Shown here piece by piece: positions 11,534 through 22,289 of a stretch of DNA of 24,800 nt. Position 1 is the first letter of the stretch. Each line of letters begins with the position of its first letter. Source of the stretch: Pelargonium cotyledonis (Eukaryota; Streptophyta; Magnoliopsida; Geraniales; Geraniaceae); NCBI GenBank assembly GCA_036897625.1, contig JAYMTA010000735.1, positions 1 through 24,800 on the forward strand. Reading direction: 5' to 3'. The notes under the pieces are model-generated. The model did not search any database, was not told where the DNA came from, and saw only the letters and a list, made by a program, of their open reading frames with translations. The translations under genes and the position numbers were made by a program.

Positions 11534-12650
11534 CTCCTCGTTTCGGACAGCAACGCAGTTACCTATTCTTGTTTCCTTTAAAATTCAAATTCAGACCGAT
11601 CACCCAGAACACCTAAAAAGACAAGACCACCACTTCTCAACAACAAAAATATGCAAAATAGATAGGAAAAAAAAAACAGAAGCCACCAGGAACAGATTGT
11701 CCATAATGCAATCAAACAAACAATTGTACATGTGCACATGTGAAAGCATGAAGCTACCTTTTAACTATGATCTATTGATATCTCACATTTGATTTGCAAT
11801 AAAACAACGCGGATAAGGCTCTAATAATCAAGTCCGAGAAATTTCCACCAAATAAGCAACAGCTACATTTTCCCCGCAGTTAACTAAACTACAACATGAT
11901 AAAATAGTAATCACTAATTGCCACAAATGTAGAGAAATGAAATTGGACATTTCACGTGGATGCACTCTCCTTATTTTCTATACTTCCTAAAACCAAAGTT
12001 CTCAAAACTGTTCCCAATTCCAAGAAAACGTGTTTCCAATAATAAATAAAAAAATGCACTTGGTTTGACAATCTGAAGTTCTGAACAGTTCATAGCTGTT
12101 ATCTACTCTGAAATCAAATAACATTACCTAGTTTTGAAGAAACCAAATTTCACTCCTCAAAACCAAACATGTTTTCCACTTGTTTTCTGTTTCATATTAA
12201 AAAAAGGAAAATATTCTCCCCAAAGCAAAACCCTTTTGAAGCAACAAGAACCAACCACTTTACTTCAAAGGAAACACCAATTAACATTAAAAAAAACATA
12301 ATTATCCACAAATTCAGCATGAATTTGAGACGATAAACCCAAATAACTAACAGACGAAACAAAAATTACACAAATAAAAGCATCACAAGAACCAGAAAAG
12401 CATCATCATCAGCACCACCTAACCACAGTTGACTTCACAAAACACATGTACCCACACAGAGAAACATATGATTCGTGTAAATTAAGAAGAAGAAACACAC
12501 GAAAGGTACGCGGAGGATAGAGATTGTTACCTAGGAATCGTCGCCGCTTGGTCGGAGATTCTCTCTCCTTGCTCTGCTCGTGATTGCTGTGTGTGATGGG
12601 ACACAGAAGAACAAACTGCACAAGTATCTATCTAGTGGCATATTTGTTTG
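11534..12650 (-). other. Spliced 5' leader of the peptidase gene with ~970 bp intron
   Basis: A donor (CCTAG|GTAACA, last exon base 12531) and an acceptor (AATAG|GTAAC, exon from 11562) frame a probable leader intron. The first leader exon lies at about 12531-12640 in purine/pyrimidine-rich sequence. The leader piece between 11562 and the ATG at 11533 contains no upstream ATG. The splice sites are inferred from consensus only. The intron is AT-rich and holds no ORF of note. Confidence 0.5.
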
Positions 12651-12790
12651 GCTGCTCGGAGGGATGGCGTGAAATGACCCCTGGTTATTACTCTTATTAC
12701 CAAAGTGCCACTCGTTGATCGGGATAAAATAACCTGCTGACTGTGAAAGTGGTCAAAGTTCGCATCCGGGCTGGCAAAATTAAAAAAAAA

Positions 12791-13220
12791 TTAATTAATT
12801 AATTAAGAAAAAAGTCTCAATTTAATCCCGAACTTTGATGTTTTGTCCCAATTTGGTTCATGAACTTTTTTTAACCAAAAATAGTCTCTGAACTTTCATG
12901 TTTGGCCCCAATTTGATCCCTGAACTTTGTTTTGACCCGAAATGGTCCATGAACTATCACATAAGGACCCAATTTTTTAATATAAACTCTAATGGTAAAA
13001 ACCACTTTGGGTCAATTTGTAAAAGTTTAGGAATCAAATTGGGTCATTATGTGAAAGTTTAGGGACCATTTCGGGTCAAAACAAAGTTCAGAGACCAGAT
13101 TGGGGCGAAACATGAAAGTTCATGGACTATTTTTAGTTAAAAAAAGTTTAGGATCAAATTGAGACAAAATATTAAAGGTGAGGGACCAAATTGAGACTTT
13201 TTCCATTAATTAATTAATTA
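12791..13220. mobile_element. Foldback element, ~430 bp, near-complete inverted repeat
   Basis: The left end, after a TTAATTAATTAATTAA run, reads GAAAAAAGTCTCAATTT. The right end reads AAATTGAGACTTTTTCC and is followed by the ATTAATTAATTAATTA run. The arms pair over roughly 200 bp each, through shared blocks such as GAACTTTCATGTTT, GACCCGAAATGGTCC and CACATAAKGACCCAATTT, leaving a loop near 13000-13015. The TTAA-type runs at both ends may be target duplication or part of the element. It has no coding capacity. It lies in the spacer between the divergent peptidase and RBM48 genes and could yield hairpin RNA if transcribed. Confidence 0.75.
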
Positions 13221-13597
13221 CAACTTCATAATTTTGTACTTTTGTTGGTAATAATTAATTTGTAATAATTAATTAAGTGATTCGTCCAAAAACGAGTTAA
13301 ATGTTTCGTTATACGGTGGGCAATATTAAAAATAAAATTTTGTCAACTTTTGGTTTGTTAAATGGTTGATTTAATACTGATTGTATATAAATACATATAC
13401 ACACACATAGAATTTGACAATTTGTTTATAATATACAATATTACTATTATAATTTTGTTGAGATGAATCTAATATTATGATATTACATAAATATAAGATA
13501 TTTATTTATTTATATAGGTAGGTGTTGGTTGGTTAATTGATAAATAAATGTTGAAAGTTCGAATTTCTAATAACGTATACTATGTAGTCTTGACTTC
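13221..13597. other. AT-rich spacer
   Basis: Very AT-rich with a short CA/TA microsatellite near 13390-13410 and several TTAATTAA-like strings next to the foldback element. No ORF or RNA gene is supported. Confidence 0.6.
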
Positions 13598-13849
13598 TTA
13601 ACACTCGTGAGGCATAAACAAAAGTGGGTCTTCATGAACATATTGCGCCACCATGAACAGATCAGCGTTCTCGAGCCCAAAAAGATGTAATCTTCCCGAG
13701 AACGAAGACTTACACCTGTAAGCATTCAAGGTGTTGGCTTCTTTAATTAAAGTAAGAGTATGACTAATTGGCTTAGACGAAGGCATTTGACCTTGTTTGT
13801 TCTTTGGCCTAAGGTCTTCAAATCTAGACGAGCTATCGGAAAGCCTCAT
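13598..13849 (-). CDS. Unrecognised small protein, 83 aa (candidate gene or 3' exon)
   Basis: Starting at the ATG at 13849, the frame encodes 83 aa with a balanced, coding-like composition: a basic polar N-terminal third (RLSDSSSRFEDLRPKNKQG), then SGRLHLFGLENADLFMVAQY and a C-terminus VHEDPLLFMPHEC. A good acceptor (TTTTGACTGCAG) lies at 13928, so the ORF may sit in the second exon of a short transcript whose first exon lies nearer RBM48. No ATG precedes 13849 within that exon. There is no signal peptide or membrane segment. I do not recognise a family. It could be a real small gene, a terminal exon or a gene fragment. It is head-to-head with RBM48, with 342 bp between the two start codons. 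Confidence 0.4.
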   Translation of the reverse strand: MRLSDSSSRFEDLRPKNKQGQMPSSKPISHTLTLIKEANTLNAYRCKSSFSGRLHLFGLENADLFMVAQYVHEDPLLFMPHEC

Positions 13850-14086
13850 GTTCACAAATCAGAAAGCCTAGAAGTTGGAGAGACAACTCTTGAAGTTCTC
13901 TTGGATGGAGTCTTGGAGTAACAACTACTGCAGTCAAAATTTGAAATAAAACATGATAACAAACATTTTTCTTTAGAACATTTGAGATATGCAAATTAAT
14001 ATACTCTCTTTTTAACATATATAGTTCCTTTTGGTGATGCAAATTTGATCTTCTTGTTAACAAAATAAAAGAGAGAAAATGGTGTA

Positions 14087-14191
14087 TGGGCTTGAGTAAA
14101 ATTGGGCCGACATTTAAGCCCAATTTAAACAACCCCTCTTCTCATTGTTCAGTTTCAGCTCAGAAAAGCATGAGAAAAGGAGCAGAAGAAA
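14087..14191 (+). promoter_or_regulatory. RBM48 promoter and leader: three site II (TCP) elements and an upstream ATG
   Basis: TGGGCT at 14087, TGGGCC at 14103 and AGCCCA at 14117 form a tight group of site II elements. These bind TCP factors in plants and are common in TATA-less promoters of housekeeping genes. No TATA box is visible. An upstream ATG at 14170 is 22 nt before the main ATG and out of frame with it. Its ORF crosses the first splice junction and stops in exon 2. Confidence 0.55.
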
Positions 14192-16433
14192 ATGCCTCGC
14201 TACAGAGACGAAGCTCCGGCGGTTCGCGTCTACACTGTCTGCGACGAATCCAAGTAAGCGTCCCTAAATATTTCAGTCAATTTTATTTTGCTTCGTTTCA
14301 ATACCTGAAACCCTAATTCTTGATTGTGCCCTTTTCCTCGTGATTTTAATTTTGGGTAATATCAATCTGGCCAGGTACTTGATTGTGAGGAATGTCCCAG
14401 CTTTAGGATGTGGAGATGAGTTGTTGAAACTGTTTGCCACCTATGGCGACATTGAAGAGTAAGTGAGCTATCTCAAATTTTGAATCTTTTCAGAACCTCG
14501 TTTAATTTATCACTTAGTTTTTGTTCTTTTGAAAATTTTGTTTTTGGGGATTTGGTACTGATTCATGTAGACTGTTGCAATTGTTTTTATATATTTTGTT
14601 AGAACATCTTTTAATTTTTCAATCTTTTTTTTTAATGTATATTTTAATGGGAATTTGTACTGATCCATGTAGCATCTGTATCAATGTTGTAATTATTTGG
14701 AAAATTGCTCTCTTTTTTCATAAATAAATGAATTGGTGGTGTTTTATGTTTTTATTTTTTATTTCTTATCTTTCTTCAGGTGCAAGCCTATGGATGAAGA
14801 AGATTGTGAGCCCTTTACTGATGTTTACTGGATCAAGTTTCGCCTGTTCAGCAATGCCAGGTGATTGAATAATTTCAATTTCAGTGCCTCTGATGTGTTT
14901 AGTCCCGTGTTTGAGTTGTTTGATTGATTCCATTTGATACATGTCTGCATATGTCTTTTATTCTTCTTGCCACAATGATCAAGCTAGTGGAATCTGTGAT
15001 TTTGATGTTTTTGGACCATTTCGCTTCGTAGGTTTGCGAAAAGAAAACTGGATGAGTTCGCTTTCCTCGGGAATAGGCTGCAGGTTTCATATGCTCCTCA
15101 GTTCGAAAGTGTCTCTGACACAAAGGAGAAGTTGGAGGGCAGGAGGAAGGAAGTTTTGGCACGCTTGAACTGTAAGTTTCTAAATGTGATGAGTAGCTTG
15201 ACAAATGAATATGATTGGGAAATTCTCCTGTGAATGCCTTTTTTTTTATTTTTCTGATTGGAACCTGTGACTGCCTTTGTACTGAATTTATCATGGTAAT
15301 TATGTGACACATTTTGTCCTTTACGTATCAGCTAGGAGAAGCAAAGGGTCTACCGTTCATAATCCCAATGCTTTTAGCGAGGCTTCAGTGGTTGCTTCTC
15401 CATCACACACCAACTTCCTTCCCCAACAGAGAAACTCTGACCAAAGGTTGGATGCCATCCGAGTTTATACTCACACTGCCCTTAAAAAGTTTTTTTTAAT
15501 GCTTTTTTGCCTGTTATAGAAATGATGGACTATCTTTTATTTTATCAGGGAGTATATTAACTCAGAACAAAAAACCCACATTAGTGGCCCTCCAGTCACA
15601 AGGGTTTCTTCTGATCAGGTTTGTCATTATTCTTGTACTTATTTGCCAAATCAAATCTCTTACCTTCTGCTAGTTTTAACTTTTAATCCTTTAGAATTAC
15701 ATTGCAAGAGCCAAGAAATGATTAAGTATTGAATTATTGATGAGATTGTAAAGCAAGCAAGAGGTTGCCATCTATTTAACTAAAATTGACAAAATGCAAG
15801 TGCGAATCAGATTTTGACTTGTCCCTTGCTTGTGCCCGCCCCTCAATCGATTCTTAAGCCATCCTGACATCTTGTATAAATCCAGCTTATCCTTATCCAT
15901 TTGGAGTTGGGTCGGGTTCAATCACATTTCCTCGCATCCCACTCATCATATCACTAGGGGCCTTATCTTGCCTCTTTGGTGGGTGCATTCGCAATTCAAG
16001 TTTTAAAATGACCAATATCATCATTTTCCTCTTATTGTGAGGGTTGTCATATTCAATACAATATATCTTAAATTATTTGGCATGTATGATACAGCACATA
16101 GTTTCTGTATTACTCAACTTTTTCTCAACATTTTGTTTCTGGAAAACATTGTTCGGAATTTCAAGCTAACCCATTTCATTTGAACTTGATTTATCTCAGG
16201 ATTATTTTCCTTCACAATCCATGAACCATACTGTTCATTTGGTCAGGGATAAGCTAAATAAGGTTATAAAAGCTCAACTGTATGATTTTGTTTTTCTATA
16301 GCATCCCAAAAATATCATTTTTATAACTTCCTTTTTGATGCCTCAATACTTTCAGATTCAATCAAGTACTGAACACCTACAAGCTGGGTCTGCATCCAAG
16401 AAACCACGCGTAGACAATAGACGGAGAATCTGA
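14192..16433 (+). CDS. RBM48: RNA-binding protein 48, minor-spliceosome factor, 230 aa, 8 exons
   Basis: RBM48 is an RRM protein that works with ARMC7 on the U12-type (minor) spliceosome in the nucleus. Exons: 14192-14253, 14375-14458, 14780-14860, 15032-15171, 15332-15446, 15549-15618, 16200-16262, 16356-16433. The joined frame is 693 nt without a stop, and every intron is GT-AG. The RRM covers about residues 20-95, with RNP2 at YLIVRNVP (22-29) and an RNP1-like strand at VYWIKFRLF (64-72). The diagnostic N-terminus MPRYRDEAPAVRVYTVCDES and the following VPALGCGDELLKLFATYGDI are why I chose this start and name. After KRKLDEFAFLGNRLQVSYAP comes a charged linker (KEKLEGRRKEVLARLN), a polar tail and a basic C-terminus (KKPRVDNRRRI), a likely nuclear signal. 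The length is normal for plants. The gene is not itself visibly interrupted by a U12-type intron. Confidence 0.95.
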
Positions 16434-17031
16434 TTACAGACGGAGAACAAAGAGTATCCAAATTTTTGTGTGTTTCATTTACCCAACCTTCTCATCTTGT
16501 AGCTGGAAATTATTGTAAAGAGATTGTTATTGGGTTATCCACCATTTATTTCAATGTAAAATATAATAAATTACCCAATTTTCAGTTGGTTTCTTGTGTC
16601 CCAAGTTATTATTTTTGAAGTGTTTGAAATAGATTCCAGCCAGATTTGAACATATTCAGATTTATTTGGATAAGAATTTGATTATAATCAAACTATTTTT
16701 TTTTTCTTCAGATTATAGTTATCAAAATGAGAATTCAACTTTATTCTGTTAGCTTGTAATCAAATTTTGAGTCAGCAAATATAATCTGATCTGATCAAAT
16801 AATCCAGAAACCATCCAATGAATAGTACAAAATCACAATTTAAATAAAAACATTGTATGCACAGGAGGTTCAGTGAAAAGGAAGATGATCAAAGTCACAC
16901 AAAAAAGATACTGGTAAGAGGAAAACAAAGTATACAAACAAATTCTTTCATATTGATATTTCACTTGATCCATATAATGAAAAGGGACAAGTATAATAAT
17001 TTTTCATTGATGTAATAATTTACTTGATAAT
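16434..17031. other. Convergent 3' spacer between RBM48 and the RING ligase gene
   Basis: About 600 bp separating two stop codons of genes that read toward each other. It must contain both 3' UTRs and polyadenylation sites. AATAAA-like strings (for example ATAATAAAT near 16563) suit the RBM48 end. No further ORF or repeat was seen. Confidence 0.6.
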
Positions 17032-18986
17032 TTAGGACAAGAACACCTGGTAACTAGCTGTTTTCATCAACTGGCAAACAGGACAAACATTGATATAAAC
17101 ATCACAATCCTTGCATAAACACAAGTGCCTACAAGGTGTCAACAGAACAGAAACCTCCTTCACCTTGCATGCTCTGCATGACATATACTCGTTCGAGCTT
17201 TGGACGTTCCTTGATGTGGATTTTGCCAACCCACCCGGTATGTTCAGATAATTGTTAGGGTTAACATATGACGCAGTATCATCAACTTCACTATCTCCAA
17301 ATCCTTCCTTAGGTTGATCGGCACCCTGTGAAATTATTGCCTGCTGGAGGTTGCTCTTTAGGAGATTAACAATCGACTCATTGTACTTTGCTCTATAGTG
17401 CCAATTCTGGGCTTCCACGGCCACTTGCTTTATTCTATCAACAAGTTCTTTATTCTTGCGGTTGATGTTCTCTATCTCTATATCTTTCTCACGTAACTTC
17501 TTGGTGACCCCCTTCTCTATAGAAGTCAGGAAAGAAGCCATGTGCCTCTGCTTCAGGTCCCTCACTCCCTTCGCTAGATTTTCTTCCTGTAAAAGCCATT
17601 GCCAGAAGAAAATTATCACACAAAACCAACCTAATTACACAGCTGCAGTTCCATTTCAAGGCAAGTACAGTTTAGTCACCCAGCAAAAAATATATAAAAT
17701 ACAATGCATAAAAGAGAGCATGCCCTTGAAATTCCCATATATCGTTGTTCAAGGTTCCACAATGTCCAACATTGACAAAAATGCCAGACAAAAAAGACCA
17801 CATTGTTCAACAAGGAAAAGGGGTTTTTAATCAGACATTAATTTCTAATATATTAAACTGGGTCATAGTAATAGTGGCATTAGGAAATTCGCTGTTGGAC
17901 TAACTCAGTTTAGCATGTTTGATTCAGTACCTATAAAATGATAAAAATTTAAGGCTGTATACATTTGGATCTACTCAGAGAGGCATTACCTGAATTTTAA
18001 TATACTGATCAAACTCTTCTTTCTGTCGATCAAGCTCAGTCCTAATGTTGTCACCAAGGGACAAGATGATTGGCGGTGCAGGTGTCATACTTCCACTAGC
18101 AGATGTAACAGTCGAGTTACGTTCATCATCATCATATGATAACCTTAACCCAGTTGATACAGGGTTTGGGTTTGGAATGCTTGCTGACCGGTCAGCTTCT
18201 TCTTTACATATGTTATAATTCAAGGATATCTGAAGCTTTTGCTGCCTCGAAATGTCTTCCATTTCCCTGCCTCGTTTACTGGGGCGGCGCATAGGAGTTG
18301 TATGCTCGTTTCCCAAGTAATTTACAGGATCAACATTACATCCAGATGGTACTGACATAAAGAATGAAAATCATTAGTCAACCTACACAAAATTAAACAA
18401 ATGGAAGAAACAAAAGTGCAAATCTGAGTTGTCACATTAAGAGGGAGAAGTTCTTGCAGTTATACAATGTAAGATGATATTCTCAAATGTGAAAGCAAAA
18501 GAAAGATCAATAACCATGATATTGATCAGCAGAATTAGGTCTAAAAAAAAACTAAAGGAAAGTCTTATAAATTATCATCTAATACGACATCATAGTCATA
18601 ATTTTTTTGGACGTACAAGAACACAATGCTAATCCTGCACTTCCGGCTTTCTTTTGGACATACAAGAGCACATAAATTTTTGCAGATGAAAATATATTGT
18701 ACTAGATACACCATGGCAAGATAAAACGTCTATGAACAAAGCATAGGTGTACAAGGGCTGACCAAAACAATACGAGTATACGACATGCAATTCAAAACAC
18801 AGCTTAAGCATTGAGTAGACTTGAGATGTTAAAAATGATTTAAAATTTGTAAGAAAAATAGATGGAATTTGGAAACTCACAATTTCCAAGTAACTGGAGC
18901 TGATTTGATGCATTGGTCTGATATGGGAAATGACGCTCATCGATGAAAACAGGAAGCGCAGGATTAGCATTGTTGCCTCCCAACAT
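17032..18986 (-). CDS. SBP1: SBP1/BOI-type RING E3 ubiquitin ligase, 340 aa
   Basis: An E3 ubiquitin ligase of the family that includes petunia S-RNase-binding protein 1 and Arabidopsis BOI/BRG proteins. Coding exons in reading order: 18986-18881, 18351-17990, 17586-17032, in total 1023 nt with GT-AG introns. The N-terminus MLGGNNANPALPVFIDERHF and DPVNYLGNEH are typical of the SBP1 branch. A basic patch RRPSKRGRE (57-65) may be a nuclear signal. A conserved middle block (SIPNPNPVSTGLRLSYDDDE and SLGDNIRTELDRQKEEFDQY) leads into a coiled coil at about 157-250. The C-terminal RING has C3HC4 ligands Cys293, Cys296, Cys308, His310, Cys314, Cys317, Cys324 and Cys327, all present, and the protein ends YQVFLS. 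It is predicted to be an active ligase. Known relatives act in S-RNase binding, stress responses and cell-death control. The role of this copy cannot be told from the sequence. SBP1 is the closest branch, but BRG naming is possible. Confidence 0.92.
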
Positions 18987-20400
18987 TTCCTAGAGTTGCT
19001 TCAAGTTATGATGCTTTGAGGAATCCCGGCAAATCAAAAAACAAAAATAACCTGCAAACGAGTAGCAGAAGCCAGTTCAGGAAGAGATGGTAAGGAAACA
19101 AGATCATCCTCTCCTATGATTAATAATGTATCATCTTTTACACTGTAGGATTGATAGACATTGCACATGCACAGTTTATGCATTTTAGAATTAATATTCA
19201 ATCTACCATAACCATATTCTGTTCCGAAGTTCAGCAAGACTTGAATACTACAAGTACAGTAAATTGGTGTCGATGAGCCACCGTGATGAACCAAGTTCCA
19301 ATGCTAACGAATCCCGTGTAGAAAAATATGATGTGTTCTTAATAAAGCAACCAAAATCAATTAACTCCAACTCTTAGGATAAAGAAGAATCTATAATGCC
19401 ATTGGTAAATAGCAGATCACCTCAGACTCAAAAGTTAAATCCATTGACTTTGATATGGAAAGAAGTTTCAAAGATCAAAGCTAGAACACTTTTAGCCCAA
19501 AACGACAAAAGATCAAAGTTTATCCGAAGTCATCCCCCGGTGACTTCGTCATATCGATTGAAGGAAACAACAAAACTGAAAACACTGATGAGCTAACAAA
19601 TCAAAAGGATCACAAGGAATTATTCGCATACCACACTAGTGAGTGATTTGAGTTTGACTTAAAACAAAGGGCTAGATTTTCAATCATCCACATCTCTAAC
19701 CAGGTTGACCATGGATCATCACTGAGAAAACACTAGAAACCCAAGAAAACACTAGAAACCCAACAAAATCAGACATTTATCTAAACACCCATTAACAATC
19801 TCAAGTCTCAACCTTGTTATACAAAAAAATGAAACAGAACTAACAGATCCTTCATGATTCATAGAAATCGCCAAAAACAAAATCGATTACCTGCCCCTTG
19901 GAAAAGAGACCCAAAAAGCCAGAAACCAATCCTGCAATCCCACGCCAACTCTAAGAAACCACAAGCAAAACAGAATATAAGCAACAGCTCATATACCAAA
20001 AATTGGAAACAAAAAATAGAGAAGAAGAAAAGGGAAAGGTAAGTGTGTAGATTGAGAGACGGATACGAAATAGAGAAACCAAACAAAGAAGCAATCCCAG
20101 AAAAGGACGCAAAATCACCCACCAAACCATCCCACCTCCTCTAAAATGCAGTGAAAGCGATCATTTAGGATCTTCCACCAAATTGAAACACACACAAGGA
20201 AACAAATTGGAGAGAAATAAACTTGTGGGTATTGTTGTATAGAAGTTGCAGAAAATTGGGTAACCGAAGAAGAAGGAAAAGGAAGATGAATCAATAAATA
20301 AATAAATAAATAAAATTGAATGAGAAAAAAGGGAAGTGGAAAACGAATTCAAGTCTATGCAGAGAAGGTGAAGAAGGAGTGTTTATGGAAACGGATTTCC
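18987..20400 (-). other. Spliced 5' leader of the RING ligase gene, with small repeats
   Basis: An acceptor (TTTGCAG|GTTATT, exon from 19051) leaves a 64-nt leader piece without an ATG before the start codon. A donor (GGGGCAG|GTAATC, exon end 19891) suggests a leader exon between about 19891 and 20350 and an intron of about 840 bp. The exact transcription start is uncertain. Within the intron, 19726-19763 is two copies of a 19-bp unit (GAAAACACTAGAAACCCAA). At 20293-20315 there is an (AAAT)n microsatellite. ORFs here, such as 19034-19294 and 19859-20125, look like chance. Confidence 0.5.
20293..20315. repeat. (AAAT)n microsatellite
   Basis: Five to six copies of AAAT/AATA in a row on the plus strand, in the leader or promoter region of the RING ligase gene. 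Likely length-polymorphic. Confidence 0.8.
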
Positions 20401-20513
20401 GTTCAAATGTATGGTTTTGAGAGGAATTGGAATTGAATTGAACGGATTTGAAGATTTTGATGGGAATTTTAAAAATAAAAATTGAAAAAATAAAAAACGT
20501 CCGAATTCATAGC

Positions 20514-20536
20514 GGACCCCACAAAGCAGTGGGGCC
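20514..20536. promoter_or_regulatory. Inverted TCP-like sites in the RING ligase promoter
   Basis: GGACCCCAC (20514-20522) and GTGGGGCC (20529-20536) are inverted halves with a 6-base gap, upstream of the presumed start of the RING gene. Class I/II TCP factors bind GGNCCCAC and GTGGNCCC, which these halves resemble. This is the only GC-rich patch in the surrounding kilobase. Confidence 0.4.
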
Positions 20537-20539
20537 GAT

Positions 20540-20918
20540 TGGGTCAGATCGGGAGCAGTTTTCTGGAATCCCGCACCGCATCAGTTTTTTCTTTTGTTTG
20601 GTTTATTGTTTTGATTTTTTAAATTAATGCATCAAATTATATATAGTCTTTTTATAGCTGGTTTTGTACTAAAATATTGCTAAACGCAACATTATTTTGT
20701 GTTTGTTGCCACTCTCTCTCTCACCTCATTTCCCACTTACTAATCACACTCAAAATTGTTTTTTTTTTTTTTTTATAAAATAGAAAAAATGATTTTGTTT
20801 TTTTAATAATTGGCATTCTTTGTTTGTAAATTGTGGACTTGAATGCTTTATTTTTTCTTATTAATGAGTCTAGACCATTTGTATTTTGATGGTTTCATAA
20901 TATAGATTGGTTGTCGTG
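20540..20918. other. AT-rich spacer with poly-T tract
   Basis: T-rich and A-rich sequence including a run of T at about 20759-20774 and a CT microsatellite-like string near 20712-20721. No gene or recognisable element. Confidence 0.6.
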
Positions 20919-21170
20919 CAAAATTGGAGATTTTTTTTTTGACAAAGAAATGTATTCATTCGCATATCAAGAATCAATAAATCATGAATACAAATCAGAC
21001 CTGAATGCCTTAACCAAAAAACTAACTCAGAAAATAGCTCCGATGACCTTGCCAATGCATGGGCCATACTATTTAGCTTTAAAATATGAGTGTACGGAGA
21101 TTAGGTCCAAAGTTATCTGTTTAAGTTAAATTATTTGTGAGTTTCGTGACATATCACCAAAATTATAGAT
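20919..21170 (-). mobile_element. Truncated retroposon-like insertion (LINE or SINE 3' end)
   Basis: Read on the minus strand, the segment ends ACATTTCTTTGTC followed by an A tail (plus-strand T run at 20931-20940), the form of a non-LTR retroposon end. The flanks look like an aged target duplication: CAAAATTGGAGAT at 20919-20931 and CAAAATTATAGAT at 21158-21170 agree at 11 of 13 bases. I found no pol III boxes and no reverse transcriptase, so a 5'-truncated LINE is the better guess. The ORFs on both strands at 20870-21129 are not gene-like. Confidence 0.4.
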
Positions 21171-21551
21171 CTAATTGGTCTTAGTGCTTCAAAAAAATTA
21201 TTGAAGTGTATATGCGTAAAAATTTAATGTCATGGTTTTACTAGTTTGTGTTAGCTTCAACCGATAAAATAAAACAACTTGTATTCTTTTCTCTTTAAAT
21301 ATTTACACATATGAAATTGAGTTTGATATATTTGATTGAAAGTTAGTCGTTTGATTGAAATATATACATTATTAATATATTTAAGGGAGGAAGAGTCTAC
21401 GATATTTAGGCTGAGCTGCTAATGAGGTCTGCTCTCACAAGTTTATTGAGAGTGTGTGAAGAAATTCAATATCATGTCATCTCCTTATTAACTTGATTTA
21501 ATCTAAACTAAAAGAATAAAATTGATTCGTATTATTTGACATACATTTAAA
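21171..21551. other. AT-rich spacer, nothing recognised
   Basis: No ORF, RNA gene or repeat that I can define. Confidence 0.6.
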
Positions 21552-21774
21552 AGAGTAAAATGTATATCAGTTGACTGATATAAAGTTACATCAGTCACAA
21601 CTTAAGAAAGCCAATGAGGTGATGACACCTTATTTAAAATCATTTATACCCACTCAAGTGAATTGGTGGGAGCAGAGCGACCCATCCGGATCCATAATTT
21701 TAAATGAGGTGTCATCATCTCATTAGTTTGACTGATATAAGGTTATATCAGTCAACTGATATCCATATTACTCT
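21552..21774. mobile_element. MITE, copy B of the family seen at 1.8 kb, with 7-bp target duplication
   Basis: The ends are AGAGTAA and TTACTCT. The arms continue with GTATATCAGTTGACTGATAT on the left and its approximate complement on the right. The flanking heptamer ATTTAAA occurs at 21545-21551 and again at 21775-21781, which looks like a target duplication. Inner blocks (GATGACACC and its inverted counterpart GGTGTCATCATC) match copy A in order. Copy B also carries a GC-richer centre (near 21665-21695) absent from copy A. No coding capacity. Confidence 0.7.
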
Positions 21775-21956
21775 ATTTAAAATTCATGATGATTGATAAT
21801 TTATAGATGACTACGTAAATATCAATATAACTCTTTAAATGAAGTTTTTTTTCACTCAATTACATAGAGATCTATATTTTCAAAATTTGTTAGGAAAATA
21901 TGTATGGGTAGTTCAATTACTTTAAAATCTAAAACAATTATTTCTAGATTCATAAT
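21775..21956. other. AT-rich spacer
   Basis: Short AT-rich linker between the MITE and a SINE-like unit. Nothing recognised. Confidence 0.6.
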
Positions 21957-22176
21957 GTATATATGGTTAGATTGGGGATGGTCAAATGGTAGTGGCGCAT
22001 GTGGAAATCACACAGGCTGCGTGAGTGGAAAAAGCGTTTGCATTCGATCTCTATTCAACACATCTCTAAGGAGAATCTTAATCCTTAACATGTGCCCTCG
22101 CCTCGAATGTGATTAGTCCGAATGTAGTAAAACAGACGAAGGTGCCAACCGTCAATAGTGCGGAACAAAAAAAAAA
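21957..22176 (+). mobile_element. Possible tRNA-derived SINE, plus strand
   Basis: A box-A-like string (GGTCAAATGGTAGTGGCGCA, near 21979) is followed about 50 bp later by a box-B-like string (GCATTCGATCTC). After about 115 bp the unit ends in ten A residues (22167-22176). This order is that of a tRNA-derived SINE. The box spacing is longer than in a tRNA, box B is imperfect, and I could not find a convincing target duplication. The start is approximate. Confidence 0.35.
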
Positions 22177-22289
22177 TTGAAATTCAATAAGTTTCCAATT
22201 AAAAACAACAAGAAGAGGTAAGGATGAGATCTACACAAGACTCCAAGTCCTAGTTCCAATGAGAATGGATCTTGTGCATTACAACATGG

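Noticed and set aside
14899..15519. Several ORFs on both strands over RBM48 exons 4-5
   Set aside because: They are other-frame shadows of the RBM48 exons and introns.
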